Below are positions 16,804-28,733 of a stretch of DNA of 64,000 bases, piece by piece. How positions within the stretch are numbered: the stretch's first letter is position 1; every line of letters begins with the position of its first letter. The stretch is taken from positions 663,134-727,133 of the forward strand of contig NZ_VIYJ01000001.1 in NCBI RefSeq assembly GCF_008087085.1. Reading direction: 5' to 3'. The notes beneath the pieces are model-generated. The model had not been told where the DNA came from, did no database searches, and was given only the letters and a program-made list of their open reading frames with translations. The translations under genes were made by a program, and so were the position numbers. This DNA comes from Nocardioides rubriscoriae. GTDB lineage: Bacteria > Actinomycetota > Actinomycetes > Propionibacteriales > Nocardioidaceae.

Positions 16804-17949
16804 TCACAGCCCGAGGTCGCGGCCGATGAGCTCCTTCATGATCTCGTTGGAGCCGGCCCAGATCTTCGAGACGCGGGCGTCGCGCCAGGCGCGGGCCACG
16901 CGGTACTCGTTCATGAAGCCGTAGCCGCCGTGGAGCTGGACGCAGTGGTCGAGCACGTCGTTCTGCACCTGCGAGGTCCACCACTTGGCCTTGGCGGCGT
17001 CGACCGGGGTCAGCTCCTTCTTGGTGTGGGCGATGACGCACTGGTCGACGTAGGCCTGGGTGACGTCGATCTGCGTGACCAGCTCGGCGAGGAGGAACTT
17101 GTTGTGCTGGAAGGAGCCGATGCTCGCGCCGAAGGCCTTGCGCTCCTGGCAGTAGACGATCGTCTCGGCGAGGATCTGCTTGACGTGCGCGAGGTTGGAG
17201 ATCGCGCAGCCCAGTCGCTCCTGCGGAAGGTTCTGCATCATGTGGATGAAGCCGTTGTCGAGCTCGCCGACGATGTCGGCGTCGGTGACGCGGACGTTCT
17301 CGAAGAACAGCTCGGCGGTGTCGGACTCGTCCTGGCCGACCTTGTCGAGCTTGCGGCCGCGGCTGAAGCCCTCGGCGGCCGTGGGCAGCGCGAAGAGAGT
17401 GATGCCGCGGGCCTTCTTCTCGGGCGAGGTGCGCACCGCGGTCACCACGACGTCGGCGGAGTAGCCGTTGGTGATGAAGGTCTTGGAGCCGTTGACGACC
17501 CAGTCGTCGCCGTCGCGGACGGCGGTGGTCTTGAGCGCGGCGAGGTCGGACCCGCCGGACGGCTCGGTCATGCCGATCGCGAGGAGCACCTCCCCGGCGG
17601 CGACGCCGGGCAGCAGCCGCTTGCGCTGCTCGTCGGTGCCGAGCTCGACGATGTAGGGGGCGGTGATGTCGGCGTGGATGCCCCAGCAGGAGCCGAGGGC
17701 CGCGTTGACCTTGTTCATCTCCTCGGCCAGGACGGCGTTGAACCGGTAGTCGCCGGCCCCGACCCCGCCGTACTCCTCGGGGATCTCGAGACCGAGGAAC
17801 CCCTGCTTGCCGGCCTCGAGCCAGAACTCGCGCGGCAGGGCCTTGTTCTTGGCGTGCTCCTCCACGTGGGGGATCACCGACCGCTCCAGGAACTCGCGGA
17901 CGGATCCGCGGAAAGCCTCGTGGTCCTCGTCGTAGATCTCGCGCTTCAT
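16804..17949 (-). CDS. Acyl-CoA dehydrogenase
   Basis: 381 residues, the normal size. FAD-dependent oxidation of acyl-CoA to enoyl-CoA. The substrate/FAD signatures are AIGMTEPSGGSDLAALKTTA and, near the C-terminus, QLHGGYGFMNEYRVARAWRDARVSKIWAGSNEIMKELI in short pieces. The catalytic Glu of this class is expected in GSNEIMKE. Its promoter carries a palindrome over the -10 box (17960-17973), which points to control by a TetR-type repressor, as is frequent for fatty-acid and steroid catabolism genes. It stands alone. Confidence 0.9.
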   Translation of the reverse strand: MKREIYDEDHEAFRGSVREFLERSVIPHVEEHAKNKALPREFWLEAGKQGFLGLEIPEEYGGVGAGDYRFNAVLAEEMNKVNAALGSCWGIHADITAPYIVELGTDEQRKRLLPGVAAGEVLLAIGMTEPSGGSDLAALKTTAVRDGDDWVVNGSKTFITNGYSADVVVTAVRTSPEKKARGITLFALPTAAEGFSRGRKLDKVGQDESDTAELFFENVRVTDADIVGELDNGFIHMMQNLPQERLGCAISNLAHVKQILAETIVYCQERKAFGASIGSFQHNKFLLAELVTQIDVTQAYVDQCVIAHTKKELTPVDAAKAKWWTSQVQNDVLDHCVQLHGGYGFMNEYRVARAWRDARVSKIWAGSNEIMKELIGRDLGL

Positions 17950-17956
17950 GGGCCGG

Positions 17957-17973
17957 ATCCTACCGGCCGGTAG
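17957..17973 (-). promoter_or_regulatory. Leaderless -10 box TAGGAT overlapped by palindrome CTACCGGCCGGTAG
   Basis: On the minus strand TAGGAT (17962-17957) lies 7 bases before the ATG of the acyl-CoA dehydrogenase gene. The perfect 14-bp palindrome CTACCGGCCGGTAG at 17960-17973 covers part of this box. A repressor bound here would block RNA polymerase, so this is a probable operator. Confidence 0.7.
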
Positions 17974-18045
17974 CCGACCCGCGGGGTGATCTCCGCGACG
18001 TCATGCTCCCCCCTACGAAGGGTTCGCGGCGCATGCCGCGTGTGC

Positions 18046-18059
18046 TTGGATCGATCCAA
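18046..18059 (+). promoter_or_regulatory. Palindrome TTGGATCGATCCAA, probable LacI-family operator for treXYZ
   Basis: A perfect 14-bp palindrome with the central CG typical of LacI-family operators, 43-56 bases upstream of the treX GTG. AT-rich sequence (AATATGCAT) directly follows and may hold the -10 region. LacI-type control by sugars is common for maltodextrin and trehalose genes; the repressor is not in the window. Confidence 0.6.
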
Positions 18060-18101
18060 TATGCATCGCCAGACGTACGCCGCGCATCACCCGGAGGCAC
18101 C

Positions 18102-20318
<2,217 letters not shown>

Positions 20319-20322
20319 CCGG

Positions 20323-22566
20323 GTGACGACCACCGCAGGTGGGGTCCCGGCCAAGGTCCCGACCAACACCTACCGCCTGCAGGTGCGGGCGTCGTTCGAC
20401 CTCCACGAGGCCGCCCGGCGCCTGCCCTACCTGCGCGACCTCGGGGTCGACTGGGTCTACCTGTCGCCGCTGCTGGAGGCCGAGCCCGGCTCCGACCACG
20501 GTTACGACGTCGTGCGTCACGACCGGATCGACCCGGCCCGCGGCGGTCGCGAGGGCTTCGACACCTTCGTCGCCGAGGCCCGGCGCCTCGGCCTGGGCAT
20601 CCTGGTCGACATCGTGCCCAACCACGTCGGCGTGGCGACCCCGTCGGCCAACGCGTGGTGGTGGGACCTGCTCGACCGCGGGCGCGACTCGCGCTACGCC
20701 GAGGCCTTCGACGTCGACTGGGACGCAGGTGACGGCCGGGTCCGAGTGCCCGTGGTCGGCGACGGCGACGAGGCCTCGGTCGAGCGCACGCCCGAGGGCG
20801 TGACCTACCACGACCACCGCTTCCCGGCCGGCGACGGCTTCGAGCTGGTGTCGTGGCGCGCCGCTGACGACCGGCTCAACTGGCGGCGCTTCTTCGCCGT
20901 CAACACGCTCGCCGGCATCCGTGTCGAGGAGCCGTGGGTCTTCGACGAGAGCCACGTCGAGATCGCGCGCTGGTTCGCCGAGGGACAGGTCGACGGCCTG
21001 CGCGTCGACCACCCCGACGGCCTGCGGGCCCCGCAGGCCTACCTGCGCGACCTGGCCGCGCTCACCGGCGACGCCTACGTGCTGGTCGAGAAGATCCTCG
21101 AGCCCGGCGAGGAGCTGCCGACCTCGTGGGCGACCGCCGGCACCACCGGCTACGACGTCCTCGGGCTGGTCGACCGGGTGCTGACCGACCCGGCCGCCGA
21201 GCTCGCCCTGCCGGGCTCCGGGCTCGACTACGCCGAGATGGTGCACGGCACCAAGCGCGCGGTCGCCGACGGCATCTTGTCCTCCGAGGTACGCCGCGTG
21301 GTCCGCGAGCTGCCCGACCTCGGCGCCGGCGTGAGCCAGGACGAGCTCGTCGACGCCGTCGCCGAGCTCGTCGCGTGCTTCCCGGTCTACCGCTCCTACG
21401 CGCCCGACGGGCTCGAGCACCTCGAGACCGCGCGCGCCGACGCGCTGCGCCGCCGGCCCGATCTGGCCACGGCCCTCGCGGCCGTCGTACCGGTGCTGGC
21501 CGACGCCTCGCAGCCGGCCGCGCCGCGCTTCGAGCAGACCAGCGGTGCGGTGATGGCCAAGGGCGTGGAGGACTGCGCGTTCTACCGCTTCAACCGCCTC
21601 ACCTCGCTCAACGAGGTCGGGGGCGACCCGGGGCACTTCAGCGTGGGCGTCGACGCGTTCCACGCTGCCATGGCCCACCGACAGGCGACGTGGCCGCGCG
21701 CCATGACCACCCTGTCGACCCACGACACCAAGCGCGGCGAGGACGTCCGCGCCCGGATCACCGTGCTGTCCGAGGTGCCCGGGCAGTGGACCGAGTCCCT
21801 GACCCGCCTCCAGGCTGCGGCACCCGTGCCGTCCGAGGCGTTCGCCTCGCTGCTGTGGCAGGCCGTGCTCGGCGCCTGGGCCCCCGACGACGCCGACCTG
21901 CGCCCGCGGCTGCACGCCTACGCCGAGAAGGCGATGCGCGAGGCCGGCGACGGCACCACCTGGACCGCGCCCGACGAGACCTTCGAGGCCGCGGTGCACG
22001 CGGCCGTCGACGCCGCCTTCGACGACGCCGTCGTGCGCGAGGTGCTCGAGGTGCTGCTGGCCACCGTCGTCGACCCGGGGTGGACCAACGCCCTGGCCGC
22101 GAAGGCCGTCGCGCTCACGGTGCCCGGCGTCCCCGACGTCTACCAGGGCTCCGAGCTGTGGGAGCAGTCGCTGGTCGACCCCGACAACCGGCGCCCGGTC
22201 GACTTCGACCTGCGGGCCGCCCTGCTCGCCGACAGCTCGCTCGACCACCCCGCGCGCGCCAAGCTGCTGGTGACGTCCACCGCGCTGCGGCTGCGCCGCG
22301 ACCGGCCCGAGCTGTTCACGACGTACGCCGGGGTGGTCGCCGACGGCGACTGCGCCGAGCACGTGCTGGCCTTCGACCGCGGCGGGGCCATCACCGTCGC
22401 CACCCGGCTGCCGCTCGGCCTCGCCGCCCGCGGCGGGTGGGGCGACACGACGCTGCGCCTGCCCCCCGGGTCGTGGCGCGACCTGCTCACCGACTGGCCC
22501 ACCGACGGTGCCCTGTCCGGGCTGCTCGCGACCTACCCGGTCGCCCTGCTGGTCAAGGAGGACTGA
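20323..22566 (+). CDS. treY: Maltooligosyltrehalose synthase TreY
   Basis: 747 residues, GH13 family. It turns the reducing end of a maltodextrin into an alpha,alpha-1,1-linked trehalosyl end. The N-terminus [18 protein letters not shown] and the blocks [19 protein letters not shown] (nucleophile Asp), [10 protein letters not shown] (acid Glu) and [16 protein letters not shown] are diagnostic. It starts 2 bases after the treX stop and ends 1 base before treZ, so the three genes form one operon. Confidence 0.95.
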   Translation: MTTTAGGVPAKVPTNTYRLQVRASFDLHEAARRLPYLRDLGVDWVYLSPLLEAEPGSDHGYDVVRHDRIDPARGGREGFDTFVAEARRLGLGILVDIVPNHVGVATPSANAWWWDLLDRGRDSRYAEAFDVDWDAGDGRVRVPVVGDGDEASVERTPEGVTYHDHRFPAGDGFELVSWRAADDRLNWRRFFAVNTLAGIRVEEPWVFDESHVEIARWFAEGQVDGLRVDHPDGLRAPQAYLRDLAALTGDAYVLVEKILEPGEELPTSWATAGTTGYDVLGLVDRVLTDPAAELALPGSGLDYAEMVHGTKRAVADGILSSEVRRVVRELPDLGAGVSQDELVDAVAELVACFPVYRSYAPDGLEHLETARADALRRRPDLATALAAVVPVLADASQPAAPRFEQTSGAVMAKGVEDCAFYRFNRLTSLNEVGGDPGHFSVGVDAFHAAMAHRQATWPRAMTTLSTHDTKRGEDVRARITVLSEVPGQWTESLTRLQAAAPVPSEAFASLLWQAVLGAWAPDDADLRPRLHAYAEKAMREAGDGTTWTAPDETFEAAVHAAVDAAFDDAVVREVLEVLLATVVDPGWTNALAAKAVALTVPGVPDVYQGSELWEQSLVDPDNRRPVDFDLRAALLADSSLDHPARAKLLVTSTALRLRRDRPELFTTYAGVVADGDCAEHVLAFDRGGAITVATRLPLGLAARGGWGDTTLRLPPGSWRDLLTDWPTDGALSGLLATYPVALLVKED

Positions 22567-22567
22567 G

Positions 22568-24322
22568 ATGACCACGCTCGCCACCACCCGAGGACCCTTC
22601 GACGTGTGGGCGCCCCGCGCCTCGCGGCTGCGACTGTCGGTGGCCGATGAGACCGTGCCGATGCACCAGACGGACGGCGGGTGGTGGACCCCGTCCGGGC
22701 CCGTTCCCGACCCGACGGAGGGAGACGTCGACTACGGCTACCTGATCGACGACTCGGACGTGCCCCGACCCGACCCGCGGTCGCGGCGCCAGCCGGCGGG
22801 CGTCCACCAGCGCTCGCGAACCCACCGCCCCGAGACCTTCTCGTGGAGCGACGACACCTGGCGGGGTCGACAGCTGGCCGGCGCGGTGATCTACGAGCTG
22901 CACCTCGGCACCTTCACGCCCGAGGGGACCCTCGACGCCGCGCTCGGCCGGCTCGACCACCTCCGCTCGATCGGGGTCGACCTGGTCGAGCTGATGCCGG
23001 TCAACTCCTTCAACGGCACCCACAACTGGGGCTACGACGGCGTCGCCTGGTACGCCGTCGACGAGACCTACGGCGGCCCCGAGGCCTACCAGCGCTTCGT
23101 CGACGGGTGCCACGCCGCCGGGCTGGGCGTCATCCAGGACGTCGTCTACAACCACCTCGGCCCCTCAGGCAACTACCTCCCGGAGTTCGGCCCCTACCTC
23201 ACGCAGGGCCGCAGCACCTGGGGCGACCTGGTCAATCTCGACGGCGAGGGCTCGGCCGAGGTGCGCCGCTACATCCTCGACAACGCGCTGATGTGGTTGC
23301 GCGACTTCCACGTCGACGGCCTGCGGCTCGACGCCGTGCACGCGCTGCACGACCGGTCGCCGACCCACCTGCTCGAGGAGATGGCGATCGAGGTGGCCGC
23401 CCTGTCGGCCCACCTGGGGCGACCGCTGACGCTGATCGCCGAGTCCGACCTCAACGACCCGCGCCTGGTCACCCCCCGCGAGGCCGGCGGCTACGGCCTC
23501 GACGCGCAGTGGAGCGACGACTTCCACCACGCGGTCCACGTGGCGCTGACCCGCGAGACGACCGGCTACTACGCCGACTTCGAGCCGCTGGGCGCCCTGG
23601 CCAAGGTGCTCGAGCGCGGGTTCTTCCACGACGGCACCTTCAGCTCCTTCCGCGAGCGCGACCACGGCGTCCCGATCGACACCGCGGCGATGCCGACGTG
23701 GCGGCTGGTGGTCTGCAGCCAGAATCACGACCAGGTCGGCAACCGTGCGGTCGGCGACCGGATCACCGAGGTCCTCGACGACGACCAGCTGGCCTGCGCC
23801 GCGCTGCTCACCCTGGCCGGCCCCTTCACCCCGATGCTCTTCCAGGGCGAGGAGTGGGCCGCGCGCACGCCGTTCCAGTTCTTCACCTCCCACACCGAGC
23901 CCGAGCTCGGCAGGGCCACGGCCGAGGGGCGGATCGAGGAGTTCGCCAAGATGGGCTGGGACCCCGCCGTGGTGCCCGACCCGCAGGACCCCGCCACCTA
24001 CGAGCGGTCCAAGCTCGACTGGTCCGAGCTCGAGGAGCCCCGCGGCGCCCGGATGCTCGAGGTCTACCGACAGCTGGCCCGGCTGCGTCGCGAGCGTCCC
24101 GAGCTCACCGACCCGGCCTTCACCCGCAACCGGTGCGAGGTCGACGAGGTGGCCCGCGTGCTGCGGGTCCACCGCGGTGACCTGCTCCTGGTCGTCAACT
24201 TCGGCGACGCCCCGGTGACCCTCGACGTCGCGCAGCGCGAGCTGCTGTTCGCAACCGAGGCGGGCGTCGAGCTGGGCGAGCAGCTCGTGGTGCCGGCCCA
24301 CGCGGGTGCCCTGCTGGCCTGA
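22568..24322 (+). CDS. treZ: Maltooligosyltrehalose trehalohydrolase TreZ
   Basis: 584 residues. It releases free trehalose from maltooligosyltrehalose. A CBM48-like N-terminus ([15 protein letters not shown]) is followed by GH13 blocks [24 protein letters not shown] (nucleophile), [11 protein letters not shown] (acid Glu) and [13 protein letters not shown]. The distinctive trehalohydrolase feature is the [13 protein letters not shown] form of region I. GGAGG lies 7 bases before the ATG and within the end of treY. Confidence 0.95.
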   Translation: MTTLATTRGPFDVWAPRASRLRLSVADETVPMHQTDGGWWTPSGPVPDPTEGDVDYGYLIDDSDVPRPDPRSRRQPAGVHQRSRTHRPETFSWSDDTWRGRQLAGAVIYELHLGTFTPEGTLDAALGRLDHLRSIGVDLVELMPVNSFNGTHNWGYDGVAWYAVDETYGGPEAYQRFVDGCHAAGLGVIQDVVYNHLGPSGNYLPEFGPYLTQGRSTWGDLVNLDGEGSAEVRRYILDNALMWLRDFHVDGLRLDAVHALHDRSPTHLLEEMAIEVAALSAHLGRPLTLIAESDLNDPRLVTPREAGGYGLDAQWSDDFHHAVHVALTRETTGYYADFEPLGALAKVLERGFFHDGTFSSFRERDHGVPIDTAAMPTWRLVVCSQNHDQVGNRAVGDRITEVLDDDQLACAALLTLAGPFTPMLFQGEEWAARTPFQFFTSHTEPELGRATAEGRIEEFAKMGWDPAVVPDPQDPATYERSKLDWSELEEPRGARMLEVYRQLARLRRERPELTDPAFTRNRCEVDEVARVLRVHRGDLLLVVNFGDAPVTLDVAQRELLFATEAGVELGEQLVVPAHAGALLA

Positions 24323-24409
24323 CCGTCGACCTGGCCTCGCTGTCGCTTCGTCGTACGCCGGGGGCGGACCGTATCCTTGCCGCTCACGATCAGACGCACC
24401 TGGAGACCG

Positions 24410-25930
24410 ATGACTCAGCGACGCAAGGCCGCGGCGTCCGTGCGCTCCAGGCTCCTGGTCGGCGCGATGGTGACCGCTGTGGCGACCACGACGGCCTGCA
24501 GCGGCGGACCGGGGGCCCAGGAGCCGTCACAGAGCCCCACCACCGCGCGGCCCGTCCCGAGCTCCGACCTCAACGTGCTCGTCGTGGTCATCGACGACGG
24601 CACCGACATCGCCTGTCGCGACTTCGACCGGTTCATGCCGCAGACCTCGCGCCTGCTGCGCGACCAGGGCACCTGCTTCGAGAACGCCACCGCGTCCGCA
24701 CCGACCTGCGCCCCGTCGCGGGCGGCCCTGATGACTTCCCAGATGGGCCACAACTCCGGCGCCCCGCGCCAGGAGGACGCCCGCAAGGTCGACGCGCGCC
24801 ACACCGTGCAGTACGCCCTGACCCAGGCCGGCTACGACACCTACGGCACCGGCAAGTACCTCAACGGCATCTCCAGCGAGGACGTCGAGTCGGGCAAGGT
24901 CGAGACCGGCTTCATGGCGTCGGACTTCTGGGGCTCGTCCAAGCCCTACGGCTACGCGTTGTGGGACGACGAGACGCAGTCGGAGTACGTCCCCGACGAC
25001 GGGGTCCACGCCACGACGCGCACGGGCGACTTCCTGCGCTCGTTCATCGCCTCCGAGCGCGACAGCGAGCGGCCCTTCTACGCCTACGCCGCGTTCAAGG
25101 CCCCCCACACCGACAACTCCGCGACCTCGCTCAACACCCGGATGCCGGTCGCGACGCCGGCCAACCGCGACCGGGCGGTCCCGCCGTTCCACTACGACCC
25201 CGAGCGCGACACCCGCGACAAGCTGCCCGTCTTCCGCAAGAGGCTCGCGTCACGCAGCTACTACCAGCGCCTCTACACCGCACGCACCCGGGCGCAGTAC
25301 GACATCGACGACGAGATGGGCAAGACCATCCAGGCGTTGTCCGACGAGGGCGAGCTCGACCACACCGCGATCTTCTACACCAGCGACCAGGGCTACCACC
25401 TGGGCGAGAACGGCTGGGAGACCAAGGGCGACCCCTACCCCTCCACGACCGACGTGCCGCTGCTGGCCTGGCTGCCGTCGCGGTTCCGCGCGGGCTACGT
25501 CGACCACCGCGCCTTCGGCGTCATCGACATCGGCCCCACCATCTACGACCTGACCGGGGTCGCCCCCAACCACCGCATCGACGGCCACTCGATGCTGAGC
25601 CGCTTCCGGCGCACCGGCACCTACTCCGAGGTCGTCAACGAGACCGCCCGCCTGAACTACCCGAAGGCGGCCTACGCGCCGGGGCGCATCCCCACCTGGT
25701 CGATGTACCGCACCAAGCGCTTCGCCTACGTCGAGTTCTACGACAAGCGCGGCCGCCGCCTCCGCAGCGAGTTCTACCGCGACGCCGACATGAAGAAGAA
25801 CCTGCTGTGGCCCGGCTACGCCGCCCAGCGGCCCTCGCGCCAGGTGCTGGCCCTGGCCCGCAAGAAGCTGGCCCGCGGTCGCACCTGCTCGGGCACCTTC
25901 GAGCAGCGCACCCCCAACCCCTGCCCCTAG
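24410..25930 (+). CDS. Lipoprotein sulfatase (FGly-type arylsulfatase family)
   Basis: 506 residues. A lipoprotein signal peptide ends in TTTAC, the probable lipobox cysteine at about residue 26. The sulfatase core begins LVVVIDDGTD (metal Asp pair) and the formylglycine motif C-A-P-S-R lies at about residue 103-107, matching C-x-P-S-R. The later block YTSDQGYHLGENGW carries the second metal-binding residues. It hydrolyses sulfate esters outside the membrane; the substrate is unknown. Cysteine-type sulfatases need a formylglycine-generating enzyme, which is not in the window. GGAG lies 4 bases before the ATG, and a TATCCT box at 24372-24377 may be the -10. Confidence 0.88.
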   Translation: MTQRRKAAASVRSRLLVGAMVTAVATTTACSGGPGAQEPSQSPTTARPVPSSDLNVLVVVIDDGTDIACRDFDRFMPQTSRLLRDQGTCFENATASAPTCAPSRAALMTSQMGHNSGAPRQEDARKVDARHTVQYALTQAGYDTYGTGKYLNGISSEDVESGKVETGFMASDFWGSSKPYGYALWDDETQSEYVPDDGVHATTRTGDFLRSFIASERDSERPFYAYAAFKAPHTDNSATSLNTRMPVATPANRDRAVPPFHYDPERDTRDKLPVFRKRLASRSYYQRLYTARTRAQYDIDDEMGKTIQALSDEGELDHTAIFYTSDQGYHLGENGWETKGDPYPSTTDVPLLAWLPSRFRAGYVDHRAFGVIDIGPTIYDLTGVAPNHRIDGHSMLSRFRRTGTYSEVVNETARLNYPKAAYAPGRIPTWSMYRTKRFAYVEFYDKRGRRLRSEFYRDADMKKNLLWPGYAAQRPSRQVLALARKKLARGRTCSGTFEQRTPNPCP

Positions 25931-25934
25931 CTCG

Positions 25935-26324
25935 CTAGGCGTCGCCGTCGCGCTCGCGCTCGCGGGCCCGCCGCCTCTCCTCGTGCCGCCTGCGCTGAGC
26001 CTCGGCCCGCTCGCGGACCTGCCGCAGGAACTCCTCGTCGCGCGCCGGGTCGACGGCCGCGGCGCGGCCGGGCCGGTCGTACTCCGGGAACTGCGGGGCG
26101 CGCCGCTCGTACGGCGACACGCGGCCCGGCCCGTGGTCGGGGCGGCCCGCGACGAGCCACGCCACCGACCCGACGAACGGGAACAGCAGCACCAGCAGCA
26201 GCCAGACGACCTTGGGCAGGTTGCGGATCGACCCCTCAGGGGTCTGGATGACTTCGACGAGGCAGTAGACCCACAGGCAGAAGGTCACGACCCCGAAGAG
26301 CAGCTCGAGCTTGATCACGCGCAC
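25935..26324 (-). CDS. Membrane protein with PLDc_N domain
   Basis: 129 residues. Two membrane helices (LLFGVVTFCLWVYCLVEVI and VVWLLLVLLFPFVGSVAWLVAG) with the pattern LPKVVW and VGSVAWLVAGRP form the PLDc_N (phospholipase D-nuclease N-terminal) domain. The rest is a cytosolic, charged and Arg/Glu-rich helix. No nuclease domain follows, so it is a stand-alone form with unknown function. GTG at 26324 or 26318 could be the start. Confidence 0.7.
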   Translation of the reverse strand: MRVIKLELLFGVVTFCLWVYCLVEVIQTPEGSIRNLPKVVWLLLVLLFPFVGSVAWLVAGRPDHGPGRVSPYERRAPQFPEYDRPGRAAAVDPARDEEFLRQVRERAEAQRRRHEERRRARERERDGDA

Positions 26325-26366
26325 AGTCTGCGTGGCGATCGTCCTGGTGTCAGCAGATCGACGCGG

Positions 26367-26402
26367 CGGGCTGCGACACCTGGGAGGAGGCGTCGCAGCC
26401 CG
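26367..26402 (-). terminator. Terminator hairpin downstream of the MMPL gene
   Basis: CGGGCTGCGAC pairs with GTCGCAGCCCG (11 bp) around a 14-base loop, starting 6 bases after the stop codon of the MMPL gene. No T-run. Confidence 0.7.
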
Positions 26403-26408
26403 GCCGCG

Positions 26409-28622
26409 TCACGCCCCGGCGGACACCGGGGCGGGTTCCGGCGCGTCGGTCCTGGCAGGGACCGGGCCGGCCGCCTCTCCCTCGCGGAACCCGTGGCGCT
26501 CCCACCAGCGCGCCAGCGGCGCCGGGGCCCACCAGTTGCGGTCGCCGAGGAGCTTCATGGTGGCCGGGACGAGCAGGGCCCGCACGATGGTCGCGTCGAT
26601 GAGCAGCGCGACGAGCATCCCGATGCCCAGCATCTTCATGAAGACGATGCCGCTGGTGCCGAAGGCGCCGATGACGACGCCGAGCAGCAGGGCCGCGCTG
26701 GTGATGATGCGGCCGGTGTGCTGCACGCCGGTGGCCACCGCGAGGTCGTTGTCGCCCTTGCCGGCGGCCACCGAGCGGTCCCACTGCTCGCGCACGCGGG
26801 AGAGCAGGAAGACCTCGTAGTCCATCGAGAGCCCGAACAGGATGGCGAGCATCAGGATCGGGTTGGTCGCGTCGAGGTAGCCCTGGGGCTCGAAGCCCAG
26901 GAGCCCGGAGAGGTGACCGTCGCTGAAGATCCAGGTGACCACGCCGAAGGAGGCGGTGAGGGAGAACAGGTTCATCACCACGGCCTTGACCGGCAGCACC
27001 ACCGACCCGAACGCCAGGAACAGCAGCACGAGCATCACGGCCACCACGATCAGGCCCATCCACGGCAGGTGGGCGCCGACCGAGTCGATCAGGTCGACGG
27101 TCTCGGCGCTCAGCCCACCGACGAGCACCCGGCCGGTGGCCGGCTCGACCCCGCGCAGCGCCTCGACGATCGACTGGGACCGCTCGGTCTGGCTGTTGCC
27201 GAGCCAGGACGCCCGCAGCAGCGTGACCCCGTCTGCGGCGGCCACCGGGACGACGCCGACCACGCCGTCGACCCCCTCGACCGCCGCGGTGTACGCCGCC
27301 ACGTCGGCCTGCGAGGCCCCGTCGAGCAGCAGGCTCGCCGACGACGCCTCCGGGCCGAAGTCGTCGTCCAGCAGCTGGGCCGCCTGGTGCGCGGGCGCGT
27401 CGGGCGGCAGCACGCGGTAGTCGACCGACCCCCACCGGGCGCCGAGGAAGGGCGCGGCGACCGCGAGCAGCACCGTGACCGTCACGACCATCACCAGCAC
27501 CGGGCGCCTCATCACCGCGCGGGCCAGCCCGGCCCAGCGGCCGCGGGCGGCGTCGGTGGTGCGGCCGCGCCGCCAGGGCAGCCGCCCTGCGTCGACGCGC
27601 CGACCCAGCAGCACGAGCGAGGCGGGCAGCACGGTCAGGGCCGCGAGCATGGCCACGACGACCGCCGCGACCCCGCCGTAGCCCATGCTGCGCAGGAAGG
27701 CCTGGGGGAAGATGAGCAGGCTCGCCATGGCCGCGGCGACGGTGAGCCCGGAGAACATCACGGTGCGACCGGCGGTCGCCATGGTGCGCCGGATCGCCAC
27801 GCGGGAGGCCTGCGGGTCGTCGGCGGGCAGCAGCGCCAGCTCCTCGCGGAAACGGCTGATGACGAACAGCGCGTAGTCGATCGCCAGGCCGATGCCGATC
27901 AGCGACACCACGTTGACGGCGAAGACGGAGACCTCGGTGAACAGCGTGAGGACCCGCACGATCGCCAGCGCGCCGACCATCGCGACCAGCCCGACGAGCG
28001 CCGGCATGGAGGCGGCGACCAGGCTGCCGAAGATGAGCAGGGCCAGCAGCACGACCACGGGCATCGAGATCAGCTCGGCGCGCTCGAGGTCCTCGGAGGT
28101 GATCTCGTTGACGTCGCTGTAGACGGCGAACGAGCCGGCGACGTCGGTCTCGATGCCGGGCGCGTCGCTCTCGAGGGCCGGCTCGACGAGGTCGTAGTTG
28201 TCGAGGTAGTCGTCCTGCGACTCCCCGGCCAGCGAGATCAGCACCTGCGCGGCGTGGCCGTCGTCGCTGACCATCGCCGCCGCCTGCTCGGCCGGCACGT
28301 CGGCGTAGGACACGACCGACGCGACGGCCTGGGCCGGGATGGCAGCCACCACGTCGGCGACGGCCTGCCGGAACGCGGGGTCGTCGGCGGTCAGCGTCGG
28401 GCTGGAGTAGATCGCCACGACGTCGACCGACCGGTTGCCGAAGGTGTCGCGCTCCAGGGCGAGCTCGCGGGCCGACTCCGACTGCGGGTCGTCGAAGCCG
28501 CCCTGGCTCAGCGCACCGAAGACGCCGACGCCGTACGCCGCCGCCCCGAGGGTCACCAGCAGGCCCAGCACCAGCACGGCGCGGGCCCGGCGGGCGACGA
28601 GGGCGCCCCAACGATCGATCAT
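26409..28622 (-). CDS. MMPL/RND-family transporter
   Basis: 737 residues with two similar halves, each with one helix, an extracellular domain and five helices, about 12 in all. The blocks IGIGLAIDYALFVISRFREEL (first half) and LAILFGLSMDYEVFLLSRVREQW (second half) carry the Asp-Tyr pairs that relay protons in MmpL proteins. Such transporters export lipids or drugs. ATG at 28622 is chosen because GGAG lies 9 bases upstream; the open frame further upstream overlaps the promoter. It is divergent from a TetR gene, with a 110-base shared region full of repeats. Confidence 0.9.
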   Translation of the reverse strand: MIDRWGALVARRARAVLVLGLLVTLGAAAYGVGVFGALSQGGFDDPQSESARELALERDTFGNRSVDVVAIYSSPTLTADDPAFRQAVADVVAAIPAQAVASVVSYADVPAEQAAAMVSDDGHAAQVLISLAGESQDDYLDNYDLVEPALESDAPGIETDVAGSFAVYSDVNEITSEDLERAELISMPVVVLLALLIFGSLVAASMPALVGLVAMVGALAIVRVLTLFTEVSVFAVNVVSLIGIGLAIDYALFVISRFREELALLPADDPQASRVAIRRTMATAGRTVMFSGLTVAAAMASLLIFPQAFLRSMGYGGVAAVVVAMLAALTVLPASLVLLGRRVDAGRLPWRRGRTTDAARGRWAGLARAVMRRPVLVMVVTVTVLLAVAAPFLGARWGSVDYRVLPPDAPAHQAAQLLDDDFGPEASSASLLLDGASQADVAAYTAAVEGVDGVVGVVPVAAADGVTLLRASWLGNSQTERSQSIVEALRGVEPATGRVLVGGLSAETVDLIDSVGAHLPWMGLIVVAVMLVLLFLAFGSVVLPVKAVVMNLFSLTASFGVVTWIFSDGHLSGLLGFEPQGYLDATNPILMLAILFGLSMDYEVFLLSRVREQWDRSVAAGKGDNDLAVATGVQHTGRIITSAALLLGVVIGAFGTSGIVFMKMLGIGMLVALLIDATIVRALLVPATMKLLGDRNWWAPAPLARWWERHGFREGEAAGPVPARTDAPEPAPVSAGA

Positions 28623-28653
28623 GAGATAACTCCGGTGACGTAAGATCAGGTAA

Positions 28654-28696
28654 GTGAACGGTGTAAACCGTAAACGGCGTAAACTACGCTGGTCAA
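28654..28696. promoter_or_regulatory. Repeat-rich divergent promoter/operator for MMPL and tetR
   Basis: Three GTAAAC hexamers lie at 28663-28668, 28670-28675 and 28679-28684, the first forming the half of ACGGT-GTAA-ACCGT (28659-28672), an inverted repeat. On the minus strand TTGACC at 28696-28691 with TACGGT 18 bases later could be the -35/-10 of the MMPL gene. This is the most AT-rich stretch of the neighbourhood and the likely binding site of the TetR protein. Confidence 0.6.
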
Positions 28697-28733
28697 GACC
28701 CAGTTCCGACCCCGACCCGACCCCAGGAGAACC

